Translations under genes and position numbers: made by a program
Shown here: positions 6,854 to 15,568 of the stretch, piece after piece
Numbering within the stretch: the first letter of the stretch is position 1
Layout: every line of letters begins with the position of its first letter
The notes under the pieces: model-generated
Seen by the model: the letters and a program-made list of their open reading frames with translations, nothing else
What the model was told of the DNA's origin: nothing
Databases searched by the model: none
Assembly: GCA_947454745.1 (NCBI GenBank)
Contig: CANGMV010000001.1
Location: forward strand, 1-21,752
Source of the DNA: Bacteroidota bacterium
Lineage (GTDB): Bacteria > Bacteroidota > Bacteroidia > Chitinophagales > Chitinophagaceae
Reading direction: 5' to 3'
Length of the DNA stretch: 21,752 bases

Positions 6854-8296
6854 ATGTCAGTAAAGAACAGTATTTTTTATAACGTATTGCTTGCTATATC
6901 ACAGGTGTTTTTCCCATTAATCACCTTTCCTTATTTAGCAAGAACTCTGGGTCCTGAACATATTGGGGCATTGAACTTTGCGGAGAGTATGGCTAAGTAT
7001 TTTGTGATGTTGGCTGCATTAGGTATTCCTATTTATGGGGTGAGAGAAATAGCCAAAGTGCATGACAATAAACCTGCGTTGACAAAAATGTTTACGGAGA
7101 TATTCGTGATCAATATTATTTGTACTGTAGGATTGTCCTTGTTCTTTTTGGGATCTATCTTTTTCATACCACAGTTGTTTGACCAAAAAGTATTATTCTA
7201 CTGGACGGTATTGTATTTTTTATTGCAAGTATTTTATTTGGAGTGGTTTTTTAATGGGATGAATCAATTTAAGTTCATTGCCATAAGACAATTTATTATT
7301 AGATTCTTTTTTATAGTGTTTGTGTTTTTATTAATACGTAGTAAGGAGGACTATGTGAACTATATGATGATGCAGGTGGGATTGAATTTATTGTTAGCTA
7401 TTATTAATTTTAACAACTTAAGTAAGCTCATCACTATTGATAAAAATATATTCAAAAATTTAGATTTAAAACGACATTTAAAACCGTTATTTTATTTGTT
7501 CTTAACCATATTCTCTATAAGTATTTACTTTTCTTTAGATACCATTTTATTAGGATTTTTAGCGAACAATGAAAGTGTAGGTTATTATTCAACTGCTTTG
7601 AAGTTGAATAAATTAATAATTGCCGTATTTAGTGCAGTAACCGTAGCAATATTTCCAAGCATGATTAGCTTGTATCATAATGGCCATGTAGATAAGTTTA
7701 AGGAAATGATTCGCCAAGTATTTTTTGTCTTGGTAAGTTTATCTATCCCTGCTGTATTGGTATTGATATTTTGTGCCAAAGAAATTGTACACCTATTGTT
7801 TAGTTCCAGCTTTGACCGTGCTATATTACCCTTACAAATAACTGCACCATTAATATTAATCGTAAGTCTTTCGTCTATATTTGGATTTCAGGTATTAAGC
7901 GCCTTGGCTAAAGATCGCCAAATATTGTATTCCGCAGTTATAGGTATGCTAGTGAGTATAATCCTGTCGGTATTATTAGTGCCGCATTACAAGGAGGTGG
8001 GCGAAGCCATTACCATACTTGTTACAGAGCTTTCGGTATGCCTTTCCTTTATTTATTTTACCATGAAAAACTTTAAAGTAGGTGGGCTGAGAAAAATGTT
8101 TTTAAAATTATTTATCTCGGCAATACCTTACACGCTATTCATATTAATATTCAAGAATATTGTATCTGACTCTGTTACCAGGTTATTATCCGTAACTATT
8201 ATTTCACTTATTTGGTTTTGTATTTATCACTTGTTTGTTTTAAAAACAAGTTACTTTAAAGTGTACCTCAATAATTTTTTAGAAAAAACGGCTTAA
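6854..8296 (+). CDS. wzx: Wzx-type polysaccharide flippase (MOP superfamily)
   Basis: The protein has 480 residues and is hydrophobic throughout, with about 12-14 predicted membrane helices. The N-terminus SIFYNVLLAISQVFFPLITF, followed by PYLARTLGPEHIGALNFAES, is the classic opening of Wzx/RfbX-like flippases (Polysacc_synt). It moves undecaprenyl-diphosphate-linked repeat units from the cytoplasmic to the periplasmic face of the inner membrane. It starts 21 nt after the GT25 stop in the same run. Its 3' end overlaps the oppositely oriented GT2 gene by 18 bp, so the run must end or read through at that point. Start choice: ATG, no competing upstream start. Confidence 0.92.
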   Translation: MSVKNSIFYNVLLAISQVFFPLITFPYLARTLGPEHIGALNFAESMAKYFVMLAALGIPIYGVREIAKVHDNKPALTKMFTEIFVINIICTVGLSLFFLGSIFFIPQLFDQKVLFYWTVLYFLLQVFYLEWFFNGMNQFKFIAIRQFIIRFFFIVFVFLLIRSKEDYVNYMMMQVGLNLLLAIINFNNLSKLITIDKNIFKNLDLKRHLKPLFYLFLTIFSISIYFSLDTILLGFLANNESVGYYSTALKLNKLIIAVFSAVTVAIFPSMISLYHNGHVDKFKEMIRQVFFVLVSLSIPAVLVLIFCAKEIVHLLFSSSFDRAILPLQITAPLILIVSLSSIFGFQVLSALAKDRQILYSAVIGMLVSIILSVLLVPHYKEVGEAITILVTELSVCLSFIYFTMKNFKVGGLRKMFLKLFISAIPYTLFILIFKNIVSDSVTRLLSVTIISLIWFCIYHLFVLKTSYFKVYLNNFLEKTA

Positions 8297-9217
8297 TGCT
8301 TTTTTGCATTTTCTCAACCAATAACGAATCGGGTATTGTTTTTTAGCAATAATGTCTAACTGTTCCAATGTCTTAATTAAGTTACCAACTGCTTGAACAA
8401 AGTTTAATTGTTTGTTTAAACTTAGGTTGTAGGCACATTTATTAGCAAGGTCTTTATATTCCTTAAAGGTAATTTGATTAAATTCCTGATTGTAAAGACG
8501 AATATGATTGCTTATAAAATATTGTTGATTATCTTTTTTACCCCCAATTACTTGATTCGCATGTAAACGATATTTAATGAGTGGTTGATTTATAAAACCT
8601 AATTGGTTATGTAAACAAAGGTTGAGTGCAATCCAGCGGTCATGAAACATGCCTTCAATTAATGGAAATGGTTCTTGTAAGAAAGAAAGGGACTTGTAAA
8701 AAGCCATGGTTGCACCTGTTGCTAAGTTCTCTACCTCGGTAATATATTTTAATAAATTAATATCACTACCAGTTTCTTGAATTAGATTCATTGGAAAACT
8801 CATGGTATCCCATAAACTTGTTTGCTCAATTATTTCACTTTGATCATTTATTATAAGCCCATTGGTAAATACGCACTTAATAGTAGGGTTTTGTTCAAGA
8901 TATGCTAAAGTAAGTTCCACTTTATTGGGCATCCAAATATCATCCTGGTCGGCCAAAAATATAAGGTCTCCAGAAGAAGCCTGTATCGCCTTTTCAATAT
9001 TACGAACTGCACCTATATTGAACTTGTTGTTAATAATTTTAAAAAGTTCAGGAAATTTTAAGCTATAGTTGTTTAAAATTGATAATGTGTTATCGGAAGA
9101 AGCATCATCGGAAACAATTATTTCATGTACCGGAACCGATTGAGCAATTATTGAATTAATTTGTTCATGTAAAAACGAACTGCCATTAAAACTGATTAAG
9201 CAAACTGAAATTTTCAT
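8279..9217 (-). CDS. Family 2 glycosyltransferase (GT-A)
   Basis: The protein has 312 residues. The N-terminus MKISVCLISFNGSSFLHEQI, the nucleotide-binding SDDASSDNT at 36-44 and the metal-binding DQDDIW at 90-95 are diagnostic of GT2. The rest resembles rhamnosyl/galactosyl transferases of the RfbF/WcaA type, with GATMAFYKSL, HDRWIALNLC and a hydrophobic C-terminus. It lies on the minus strand and its stop lies inside the 3' end of wzx. Upstream is a 76-bp divergent gap shared with the first Wzi-like gene. It is inferred to transfer a sugar to the repeat unit in the cytoplasm; donor unknown. Its lone opposite orientation suggests later insertion or local inversion within the locus. Confidence 0.88.
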   Translation of the reverse strand: MKISVCLISFNGSSFLHEQINSIIAQSVPVHEIIVSDDASSDNTLSILNNYSLKFPELFKIINNKFNIGAVRNIEKAIQASSGDLIFLADQDDIWMPNKVELTLAYLEQNPTIKCVFTNGLIINDQSEIIEQTSLWDTMSFPMNLIQETGSDINLLKYITEVENLATGATMAFYKSLSFLQEPFPLIEGMFHDRWIALNLCLHNQLGFINQPLIKYRLHANQVIGGKKDNQQYFISNHIRLYNQEFNQITFKEYKDLANKCAYNLSLNKQLNFVQAVGNLIKTLEQLDIIAKKQYPIRYWLRKCKKALSRFF

Positions 9218-9233
9218 AATGTGTATTCAACAA

Positions 9234-9243
9234 ATTGTACAAT
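9234..9243. promoter_or_regulatory. Short palindrome in the GT2/Wzi divergent gap
   Basis: ATTGTACAAT is a perfect 10-bp palindrome between the divergent starts at 9217 and 9294. It could be an operator shared by both genes, but a 10-bp dyad in AT-rich DNA is only weak evidence. Confidence 0.2.
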
Positions 9244-9281
9244 AATGTAAAGATATTACTTTAAAATAAACAAATATTATA

Positions 9282-9289
9282 TAACTTTG
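9282..9289 (+). promoter_or_regulatory. Candidate -7 box almost abutting the first Wzi-like start codon
   Basis: TAACTTTG matches TAnnTTTG and ends 4 nt before the ATG at 9294. If it is used, transcription would start at or within a few bases of the ATG, giving a leaderless or nearly leaderless mRNA. No -33 TTG is visible at normal spacing. Confidence 0.3.
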
Positions 9290-9293
9290 TAAT

Positions 9294-11078
9294 ATGCATA
9301 TTCGTAAAAGAAATACATTCTTTTTTTGCTTCCCCTTTTTATTTGTTTTGTTTTTAACGCAACCCAATTTTGCTATTGCGCAAAATAAAAAAAAGGGTAT
9401 TAAAACAGAGCAATTAAAAAATGCAATGTATAAAATTACAAGTAAAGTAAAGCTTCCTCATTTTAATATTCCAATACACTTTAAAAAAATTAAAAAGGAC
9501 AGTTCGATACTAGTAAAAGATACCATCGTAAAAATTACTAAACCTATAATTAACCGGAGCGCAGTGCCCTTACCTGTTGGATATGTAGATTTTGATGATA
9601 ATATCAGGGACCTACAATTATTGGGAAAAATTGCTCCAGATAATTCTTTAACCATCCGCCCTTTTATTTTAATTAAGGGATTGACATATGATAGTTTGTT
9701 GCAGTTAATTGATACGAGTGTTCATTATAAAGGAACCCTCGTTCATAAGAAAAACTTTGATGTACAATTATTGCCCGTTAATTTTTTACAAAAATACAAT
9801 AGTAACCATCCTTATGGCTGGGACGATGGTGCACTTTCCTTTTCCAAGGGATACCAAATGAGTGTAAGCACGGGTGTATATGTGCATTGGTATAATTTAC
9901 ATTTAACCCTAAGGCCTGAATATTTTAAAACAGCAAGTGACCCTTATGAAACTAGCGGATCTTGGGGACAGGTTACACCTAGTATTAGTAAGGTTTGGTT
10001 AGGACAATCTAGTTTAAGATTAGACTTAGGAAAATTCAGCGCTAAAGTAAGTACTGAAAATTTATGGTTAGGACCGGGGATTTATAGTTCCTTGTTAATG
10101 AGTAATAATGCACAAGGTTTTGCGCATGCAAGTTTTGGAACGAATAGACCGCTAAAGTCTTTTTTAGGAAGATTTGAGTTTCAGATATTTGGTGCGACTT
10201 TAACACATAATAGTACACAAGATTTTGAAAATGGTAATGCAGGTTTAAAAACCAGGGGTGTATCATCAAATACAAGATATATTAATATGCTTTCAGTTTC
10301 ATATAGTCCTGTTTTTATGAAAAATGTTTATTTTGGATTTAATCGAGTTTTTCATCAGTATTCAATAATTGGGAAAAGCGATAATTTTATGCGTGATTAT
10401 TTGCCGGTTACAAATGGATTATTCAGAAATACTTATCAAGACAATGCATTGGCTATAGATCAGTTAATTAGTGGTTATACAAGATGGGTTTTTCCCAATA
10501 ATCATGCCGAGGTATATTTTGAATATGGTTGGAATGACGGCGCTTCTAATTCTAGAGACTTGAATTTAGATTTATCTCACTCATCCGCTTCCATTTTTGG
10601 TTTTAAAAAATTACAATATCTAAATAACAAAACCTATTTAAGTATTCAGGGAGAGGCAACTCGTATGTCACAAACTCCAAGTTATATCCAACGAAATGCT
10701 GGCAATTGGTATGAACATGGACAAATATCAGAAGGCTATACCAACGAAAATCAAATTTTAGGAGCAGGCAGTGGTTTTGGTAATAATGTGCAAACCATTT
10801 TAGCAAGTGTAAATAAAGGTTTTAGTTCGGTTGGAATAAAATTTCAACATGTTGCACAAAATCCTCGAAGATTAGCAACTGACTATGCTAATTTAAATTT
10901 AATTCCAATTTCCTCCGATTGGCATGATTATGGATATGGCATCATTACAAAATATAAATACAAAAAGGTTTTATTTAATTTAGAAACCCAGTGGGTGAAT
11001 TCTCAAAACTATTTGTGGAAGGAAGGACATAATGTTGGCAATTTTTATTGTTTTTTTAATACTATCTATTTATGGTAG
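9294..11078 (+). CDS. Wzi-family capsule-assembly outer-membrane protein, copy 1
   Basis: The protein has 594 residues and a signal peptide, residues 1-30, ending in NFAIAQ. A lysine-rich stretch and a small domain (about 31-155) precede a beta-barrel of the Wzi type. Recognisable points are NSNHPYGWDDG near 170-180, a family landmark at the first strands, and ENLWLGPG near 255 followed by MSNNAQGFAHASFGTNRP. Wzi in E. coli is an outer-membrane lectin-like barrel that attaches group 1 capsule to the surface. The same role is inferred here, but Bacteroidetes members are diverse. The next gene is a paralogue beginning 7 bp before this stop, so the two are translationally linked. The pre-barrel extension is longer than in the neighbouring copy. 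Confidence 0.82.
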   Translation: MHIRKRNTFFFCFPFLFVLFLTQPNFAIAQNKKKGIKTEQLKNAMYKITSKVKLPHFNIPIHFKKIKKDSSILVKDTIVKITKPIINRSAVPLPVGYVDFDDNIRDLQLLGKIAPDNSLTIRPFILIKGLTYDSLLQLIDTSVHYKGTLVHKKNFDVQLLPVNFLQKYNSNHPYGWDDGALSFSKGYQMSVSTGVYVHWYNLHLTLRPEYFKTASDPYETSGSWGQVTPSISKVWLGQSSLRLDLGKFSAKVSTENLWLGPGIYSSLLMSNNAQGFAHASFGTNRPLKSFLGRFEFQIFGATLTHNSTQDFENGNAGLKTRGVSSNTRYINMLSVSYSPVFMKNVYFGFNRVFHQYSIIGKSDNFMRDYLPVTNGLFRNTYQDNALAIDQLISGYTRWVFPNNHAEVYFEYGWNDGASNSRDLNLDLSHSSASIFGFKKLQYLNNKTYLSIQGEATRMSQTPSYIQRNAGNWYEHGQISEGYTNENQILGAGSGFGNNVQTILASVNKGFSSVGIKFQHVAQNPRRLATDYANLNLIPISSDWHDYGYGIITKYKYKKVLFNLETQWVNSQNYLWKEGHNVGNFYCFFNTIYLW

Positions 11079-12739
11079 TTAAAAAAAGTATTTTATTTGT
11101 AGTTTTAATGTTTTGTGCTTTATTCATTAATGCGCAAAATATTTTATTAGATGATATTGGTTTAATGGATCATCAACGTAATGCTCAGTTATTAAATGAT
11201 AGCATCCATTTTACTAATAATTCTTTTTTAATTCGATCTACTAGTCACCTCCAATATTTACAAGACACAAAAAAGTCTTCGAATAAATTTAGGATTCGTA
11301 GTTTGAGTTTTAGTTATGATCAACAAAATAATAGTTTATTGCCCGAAAGTTGGAATGATGGGATAATATATCCAGCAAGAGGTTGGCAGGAAAGGTATAG
11401 TGTAGGCGCAAATATCAGATGGGGTATTTTAGATATTAATGTACAACCCGAATGGCTTAAAGTACAAAATATTCCACAGGAACCTTATTATGGAAATCCG
11501 AATGATGGTAATTGGGGAGCAAAATATTTTGGTTATGTTGCCAATAATATTTCTAATTTTAGGCAGTTCGGCAATACTAAAATAGATACTACTACACTAG
11601 GACAAAGTAGGATAGGAATTAGTACCAAATATTTTGCTGCTGGCGTATCCAATGAAAATATTTGGTGGGGTCCTGGCAAAAGAAATAGTGTTGTATTTAC
11701 TAACAATGCAGGTGGGTTTAAACATATGTACTTACATACCAATGAGCCCATTCCAACACCAATTGGTAATGTAGAATTGGCAACAATCATAGGTGTTTTA
11801 GATACTACTAGGTATACCGACCCCGATGTGGGATTGTTAAGTGGCTGGAAGGATGGGATTGCTCTAAAAAATCCAAGTAAACGGAATATCAATGGAATCA
11901 CTCTAAATTGGAACCCAAAGTGGATCCCTGGATTTTATTTGGGGTATGCTTATTCCAGACAATATTATAATGATCAAGTTAATTATGCAGGCGAACCCTT
12001 ACATTTTTTTAGTAAGGATTTGGTAAAAACGGAAATTGGAAGTTTTATGTTTAGGTTTGCATTACCTAAGGATCATGCCGAATTTTATGGAGAAATGGGT
12101 TTACCCAATCAGGCTGCTTGGCCTTGGAAGTTTTTTCAGTCTAATCCCAAAACAGCATTCGTTTTTGGAGGGTCTAAACAGTTTTTATTCAACAAAGGGA
12201 AATCCTATTTAAATTTAAATGTTGAGTTTGCACAGTTTCAAATAATGGATCCAAGGAATATTTATTATTTAGGAGCACCTTGGGTGGGAGGACCACCCAA
12301 TAGTTGGTATGTGAACCCTACTATAAAACAAGGCTATTCGAATAACGGACAAATAATGGGGGCAAGTATTGGACCAGGTTCCAATAGTCAAAGCATTGAT
12401 TTTAGTTGGAATAGGGGCTATAACAAAATTGGATTCTCTGCTGAACGTATTATACATAACAATGATTTTTATTATTTGGTCTATTTAAAGCCGTACGATG
12501 CTCAATATGGCTACTATAATCGATACTGGGTGGATGTTAATACAAGTGTGTATGCTCAAATAATGCCCATAAAAAATATTATAATTGCTGCTAGTATTAT
12601 GAATACAAATGCTTTAAATTACATGTGGGTAAGGTATGAGGATGGTCATGTATATGATGAACCATCTAAATTATCAGATAAATTTAACAGCCAAATTAAG
12701 TTGTCTGTAAAGTATTTATTACATGCAGTTGTTAAATAA
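11072..12739 (+). CDS. Wzi-family capsule-assembly outer-membrane protein, copy 2
   Basis: The protein has 555 residues. The signal peptide MVVKKSILFVVLMFCALFINAQ is at the N-terminus, and the ATG lies inside the last codons of copy 1. Landmarks align with copy 1: LPESWNDG near 90-96, the PEWLKVQN strand, ENIWWGPG near 194-201 followed by TNNAGGFKHMYLHTNEP, and a C-terminal GYSNNGQIMGASIGPGSNSQ section matching GYTNENQILGAGSGFGNNVQ in copy 1. The two therefore arose by duplication but have diverged widely. It is predicted to sit in the outer membrane and to bind or guide the exported glycan. Its 3' end overlaps the polymerase gene by 17 bp. Confidence 0.85.
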   Translation: MVVKKSILFVVLMFCALFINAQNILLDDIGLMDHQRNAQLLNDSIHFTNNSFLIRSTSHLQYLQDTKKSSNKFRIRSLSFSYDQQNNSLLPESWNDGIIYPARGWQERYSVGANIRWGILDINVQPEWLKVQNIPQEPYYGNPNDGNWGAKYFGYVANNISNFRQFGNTKIDTTTLGQSRIGISTKYFAAGVSNENIWWGPGKRNSVVFTNNAGGFKHMYLHTNEPIPTPIGNVELATIIGVLDTTRYTDPDVGLLSGWKDGIALKNPSKRNINGITLNWNPKWIPGFYLGYAYSRQYYNDQVNYAGEPLHFFSKDLVKTEIGSFMFRFALPKDHAEFYGEMGLPNQAAWPWKFFQSNPKTAFVFGGSKQFLFNKGKSYLNLNVEFAQFQIMDPRNIYYLGAPWVGGPPNSWYVNPTIKQGYSNNGQIMGASIGPGSNSQSIDFSWNRGYNKIGFSAERIIHNNDFYYLVYLKPYDAQYGYYNRYWVDVNTSVYAQIMPIKNIIIAASIMNTNALNYMWVRYEDGHVYDEPSKLSDKFNSQIKLSVKYLLHAVVK

Positions 12740-13970
12740 ATTATATATTAAATTTTATTTTTTAGTATTTGCATTATATGCATTTATGAACAAAGGTGTG
12801 GCTTACACCTATTTAGTGGAAGCATTGCTTGGTATTGGAGTTCTGTTATTATTTTTAAATAGAAAACAAGTTGAAATTATTGTAGAAAAAAAAGCACTGA
12901 TTGTTTTATTTTTTATTTTATTAACTACACTTTATATTTTTTTCGGAGTTTTTAAATATAGTATTGCAGATACCATTCGGGATTCATTGGTGTTTGAATA
13001 TGGTTGTTTTGCTTTGATATTTTATTTTTTTAAAGCTGAAAAAGATTTTATTTGGGATCTACTAATTTTGATTTATAAGTGGATCCCATTGGTGATTTTG
13101 TCTAATTTTTTAATTACCAATTTCTTTACTAGTTTACAAACTTTAAGTTTGTTTGGCAATATTCCTTTATTGCTGTATAAAAATGGAGACAAAAGTGTTC
13201 ACCTTTTAATAAGTACTATTTTCTTATTCTTATTTTCTGACCAATTTTCTAAGCGCTGGTTGTTCATTAATTTCTTTTTGATTTTATTGGATATGCTAAT
13301 TTTATTGTCTTATACCAGGTCGGGCAGCGTGGCTTATTTTATTGGTATTATATGTTTCTTCTTATTTAACAAAGGCACTATTGTTAACCCCGCTTTAAAA
13401 TCTATTATCAAATATGCACCTCTTTTGTTGATCGTGATTATTGGTATTTTTGCATCCATTCAAATTCAGGCCGATGACCAAGGAAGGGTAGTTGGATTTG
13501 GTCAAATTAAAGATAATCTAAGCTCTATTGTTGACAGTGATATTGATGGGAACCTAGGTGCGAATAAAGTATGGAGATTAATATGGTGGGCAAAAATTGT
13601 AAATGAAAGTTTTAGTCCACCATATTTTTTTACCGGCAAAGGATTAGGGATGTCTTTAGCAGGCGCCGATCAGCAAAGTACCGATGAAAATGTACGCTCA
13701 CCTCATAATTATAATTTAACCATTATGGCTAGGTACGGAGTAATCGTATTTTCAGTTTGGTTGTATTGGTTAGTGTTGTTATTTAAGCCATTATTTAGTA
13801 GGCGCTTAATGGGTAAAACACTTGCTATAACTTGTATGCTACTAGCCTTTATTATTAATGCAAGCTTCGACGTTTATTTAGAAGGACCTATGGGTGCATT
13901 TCCTTTTTGGACTTTTGTAGGCCTATTATTTATTACTGAAGACCAAAGCTTATCCCCAACGAATAGCTAG
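12723..13970 (+). CDS. wzy: Wzy-type O-antigen/capsule polymerase (O-antigen ligase superfamily)
   Basis: The protein has 415 residues, with many hydrophobic helices and a large hydrophilic loop at about residues 243-335. The Wzy_C/O-antigen-ligase signature is visible: YTRSGSVAYFIGIICFF near 197-213, then after the loop FTGKGLGMSLAG and RSPHNYNLTIMARYGVIVF, with the S-P-H-N motif conserved in polymerases and ligases. It would join Wzx-flipped repeat units in the periplasmic leaflet; a ligase role cannot be excluded from sequence alone. It begins 17 bp inside the second Wzi-like gene, so its translation is probably coupled to it. Its 3' end overlaps the opposing third Wzi-like gene by 38 bp. 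Confidence 0.85.
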   Translation: MQLLNKLYIKFYFLVFALYAFMNKGVAYTYLVEALLGIGVLLLFLNRKQVEIIVEKKALIVLFFILLTTLYIFFGVFKYSIADTIRDSLVFEYGCFALIFYFFKAEKDFIWDLLILIYKWIPLVILSNFLITNFFTSLQTLSLFGNIPLLLYKNGDKSVHLLISTIFLFLFSDQFSKRWLFINFFLILLDMLILLSYTRSGSVAYFIGIICFFLFNKGTIVNPALKSIIKYAPLLLIVIIGIFASIQIQADDQGRVVGFGQIKDNLSSIVDSDIDGNLGANKVWRLIWWAKIVNESFSPPYFFTGKGLGMSLAGADQQSTDENVRSPHNYNLTIMARYGVIVFSVWLYWLVLLFKPLFSRRLMGKTLAITCMLLAFIINASFDVYLEGPMGAFPFWTFVGLLFITEDQSLSPTNS

Positions 13971-15567
13971 TGTTATTGATTTTTAATCCATTTTTGTAAC
14001 TTTCGTTTATCCATTGTGCACTTGTTCTTAAATAAAGATTATGTATCCATTCATAAGTTGCCTGCAAGTAAAAATCTTTTCTCGTTTTTTGATTATCAAA
14101 TAAAAATGCAGGTTGTGGTTCGGCAGTATATTGCTGCACTATGGTTCCTGTACCTCCTTTTCTTATATCCTCATATCGCATATATAATTTTAATTTAGGC
14201 ATAGGTGTGTATTTTACAAACAGGATTTTACGATCAAAGTTATTACCTATCCAGTCGCCTAAACTATAATTATAACTTGCATAAGTTTGTGCAGGGATTA
14301 AATTATTATAAACAAAGGGGTTCACTCTAGTATATTCGGCACCGATTGTTAAATAAGGAATCAAAACATCAGTCACCGATCCGCCAATAGTATATCCTAA
14401 TTGATTACGGCTTTTGAGTTTATTAAAAATTTCAGATACTCTTATTTCGTCAATAAAAGTAGAAGCGTATAAGTGAGTATTTTTAATTTGATTACGTGAA
14501 CTTAATTGTAAAAATATTTGTCCATTGGAACCAGCATTAATGGAATAGTTACTATGGTTATTGTCGTAAATTTTAAACAAGTTGATAGGAATAAAAAAAC
14601 CAGGATCCAATTGATCGCTGTATACAATGGACTCTCCAACGGCAATATTTAAACCATGCATTGGTTTAAATACTAAGCTATGTGATGCTAGGTATTTTTG
14701 GATAAACAAAACACGAATATCACCGCTCACACCACCTGAGTAAGTATTGTAGGATAAATTAGAATCTACCAAATTTGAGTTTAACCATGCGTGCATATAA
14801 TTAAAACTCATCCATTTAAAAGGAGTATAATCTAATCTGATATAAGGATAAGAGGGTGCTTTGTCGGACAACACTATTTTTCCATTTTCTCCATAACCCC
14901 AGGTTATATTGTCTTTTCCAAAACTAATGGCACCATTTTTCCAAGTATAAGAAAGGTTCGCCCTTACTTCACTAAAGTTAATTTGATGGTCATTGTTTGT
15001 GCCCACTAATATTTTTCCTGTTTCTGGGGATTCGGCATATATATTGTGATTTATATTACCTGTTTCGGTATAGTCACGATAATACAATTGATAGCCCCAT
15101 TTTTTTTGCTCCCCAATGCTTCCCCATAAATCAATCCCATTACTTACTTGACGAAATAATTTTCCATCCGTATTGATAGTTGCTATTCCAATAATTGGAT
15201 CTGCATTTAAATTAAATGCTGCTGATTGAACATGTATGGTTCGCCATCTATTATTAATATCTTTTTTAAAGAAATTAATTTTTGTGTTGGTGTCAAGTAT
15301 ACTTGTAAATTCTTGCAAATAAAAGTTCAATTCTTTTTGTTCGGTAACAGTGAGTTGCGATTTTTTATTTTGCAATTCAAGTAGTGATGCACTAATGTGG
15401 TTTCTTGTAACTGGTTGAATGATATCATTAAAATCAACCAACCCTTTTTGAGCCATTCGATTTAAAAAAGGGTATACTTCGGACCTATAATTTTCAAAAA
15501 TGGTTTGTGCACTTAATTGATTAAATAACATCATTAAGCAAAATACAATAAGCGTGATTTTTTTCAA
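13933..15567 (-). CDS. Wzi-like outer-membrane capsule-assembly protein, copy 3 (TTG start)
   Basis: The proposed start is the TTG at 15567, one base after the TAA of the preceding sugar-transferase gene. It gives a clean signal peptide MKKITLIVFCLMMLFNQLSAQ and 544 residues. Other options are a GTG at 15588 (seven residues longer). The frame stays open upstream to about 15723, but that part is the shadow of the transferase gene. An N-terminal segment about 22-90 (SEVYPFLNRMAQKGLVDF onward) resembles an S-layer-homology-like helical element. It precedes a beta-barrel with FGKDNITWGYGENGKIVLSD near 213-232, the WG-x-G-x-x-G pattern of the Wzi family. It is more distant from copies 1 and 2 than they are from each other. 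It sits in an operon with the priming transferase and may bind the glycan at the surface. Confidence 0.75.
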   Translation of the reverse strand: MKKITLIVFCLMMLFNQLSAQTIFENYRSEVYPFLNRMAQKGLVDFNDIIQPVTRNHISASLLELQNKKSQLTVTEQKELNFYLQEFTSILDTNTKINFFKKDINNRWRTIHVQSAAFNLNADPIIGIATINTDGKLFRQVSNGIDLWGSIGEQKKWGYQLYYRDYTETGNINHNIYAESPETGKILVGTNNDHQINFSEVRANLSYTWKNGAISFGKDNITWGYGENGKIVLSDKAPSYPYIRLDYTPFKWMSFNYMHAWLNSNLVDSNLSYNTYSGGVSGDIRVLFIQKYLASHSLVFKPMHGLNIAVGESIVYSDQLDPGFFIPINLFKIYDNNHSNYSINAGSNGQIFLQLSSRNQIKNTHLYASTFIDEIRVSEIFNKLKSRNQLGYTIGGSVTDVLIPYLTIGAEYTRVNPFVYNNLIPAQTYASYNYSLGDWIGNNFDRKILFVKYTPMPKLKLYMRYEDIRKGGTGTIVQQYTAEPQPAFLFDNQKTRKDFYLQATYEWIHNLYLRTSAQWINESYKNGLKINNTSYSLGISFGLQ

Positions 15568-15568
15568 T

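Noticed and set aside
11533..11901. 122-codon minus-strand frame inside the second Wzi-like gene
   Set aside because: The plus-strand frame carries conserved Wzi landmarks across this stretch; the antisense product has no family features.
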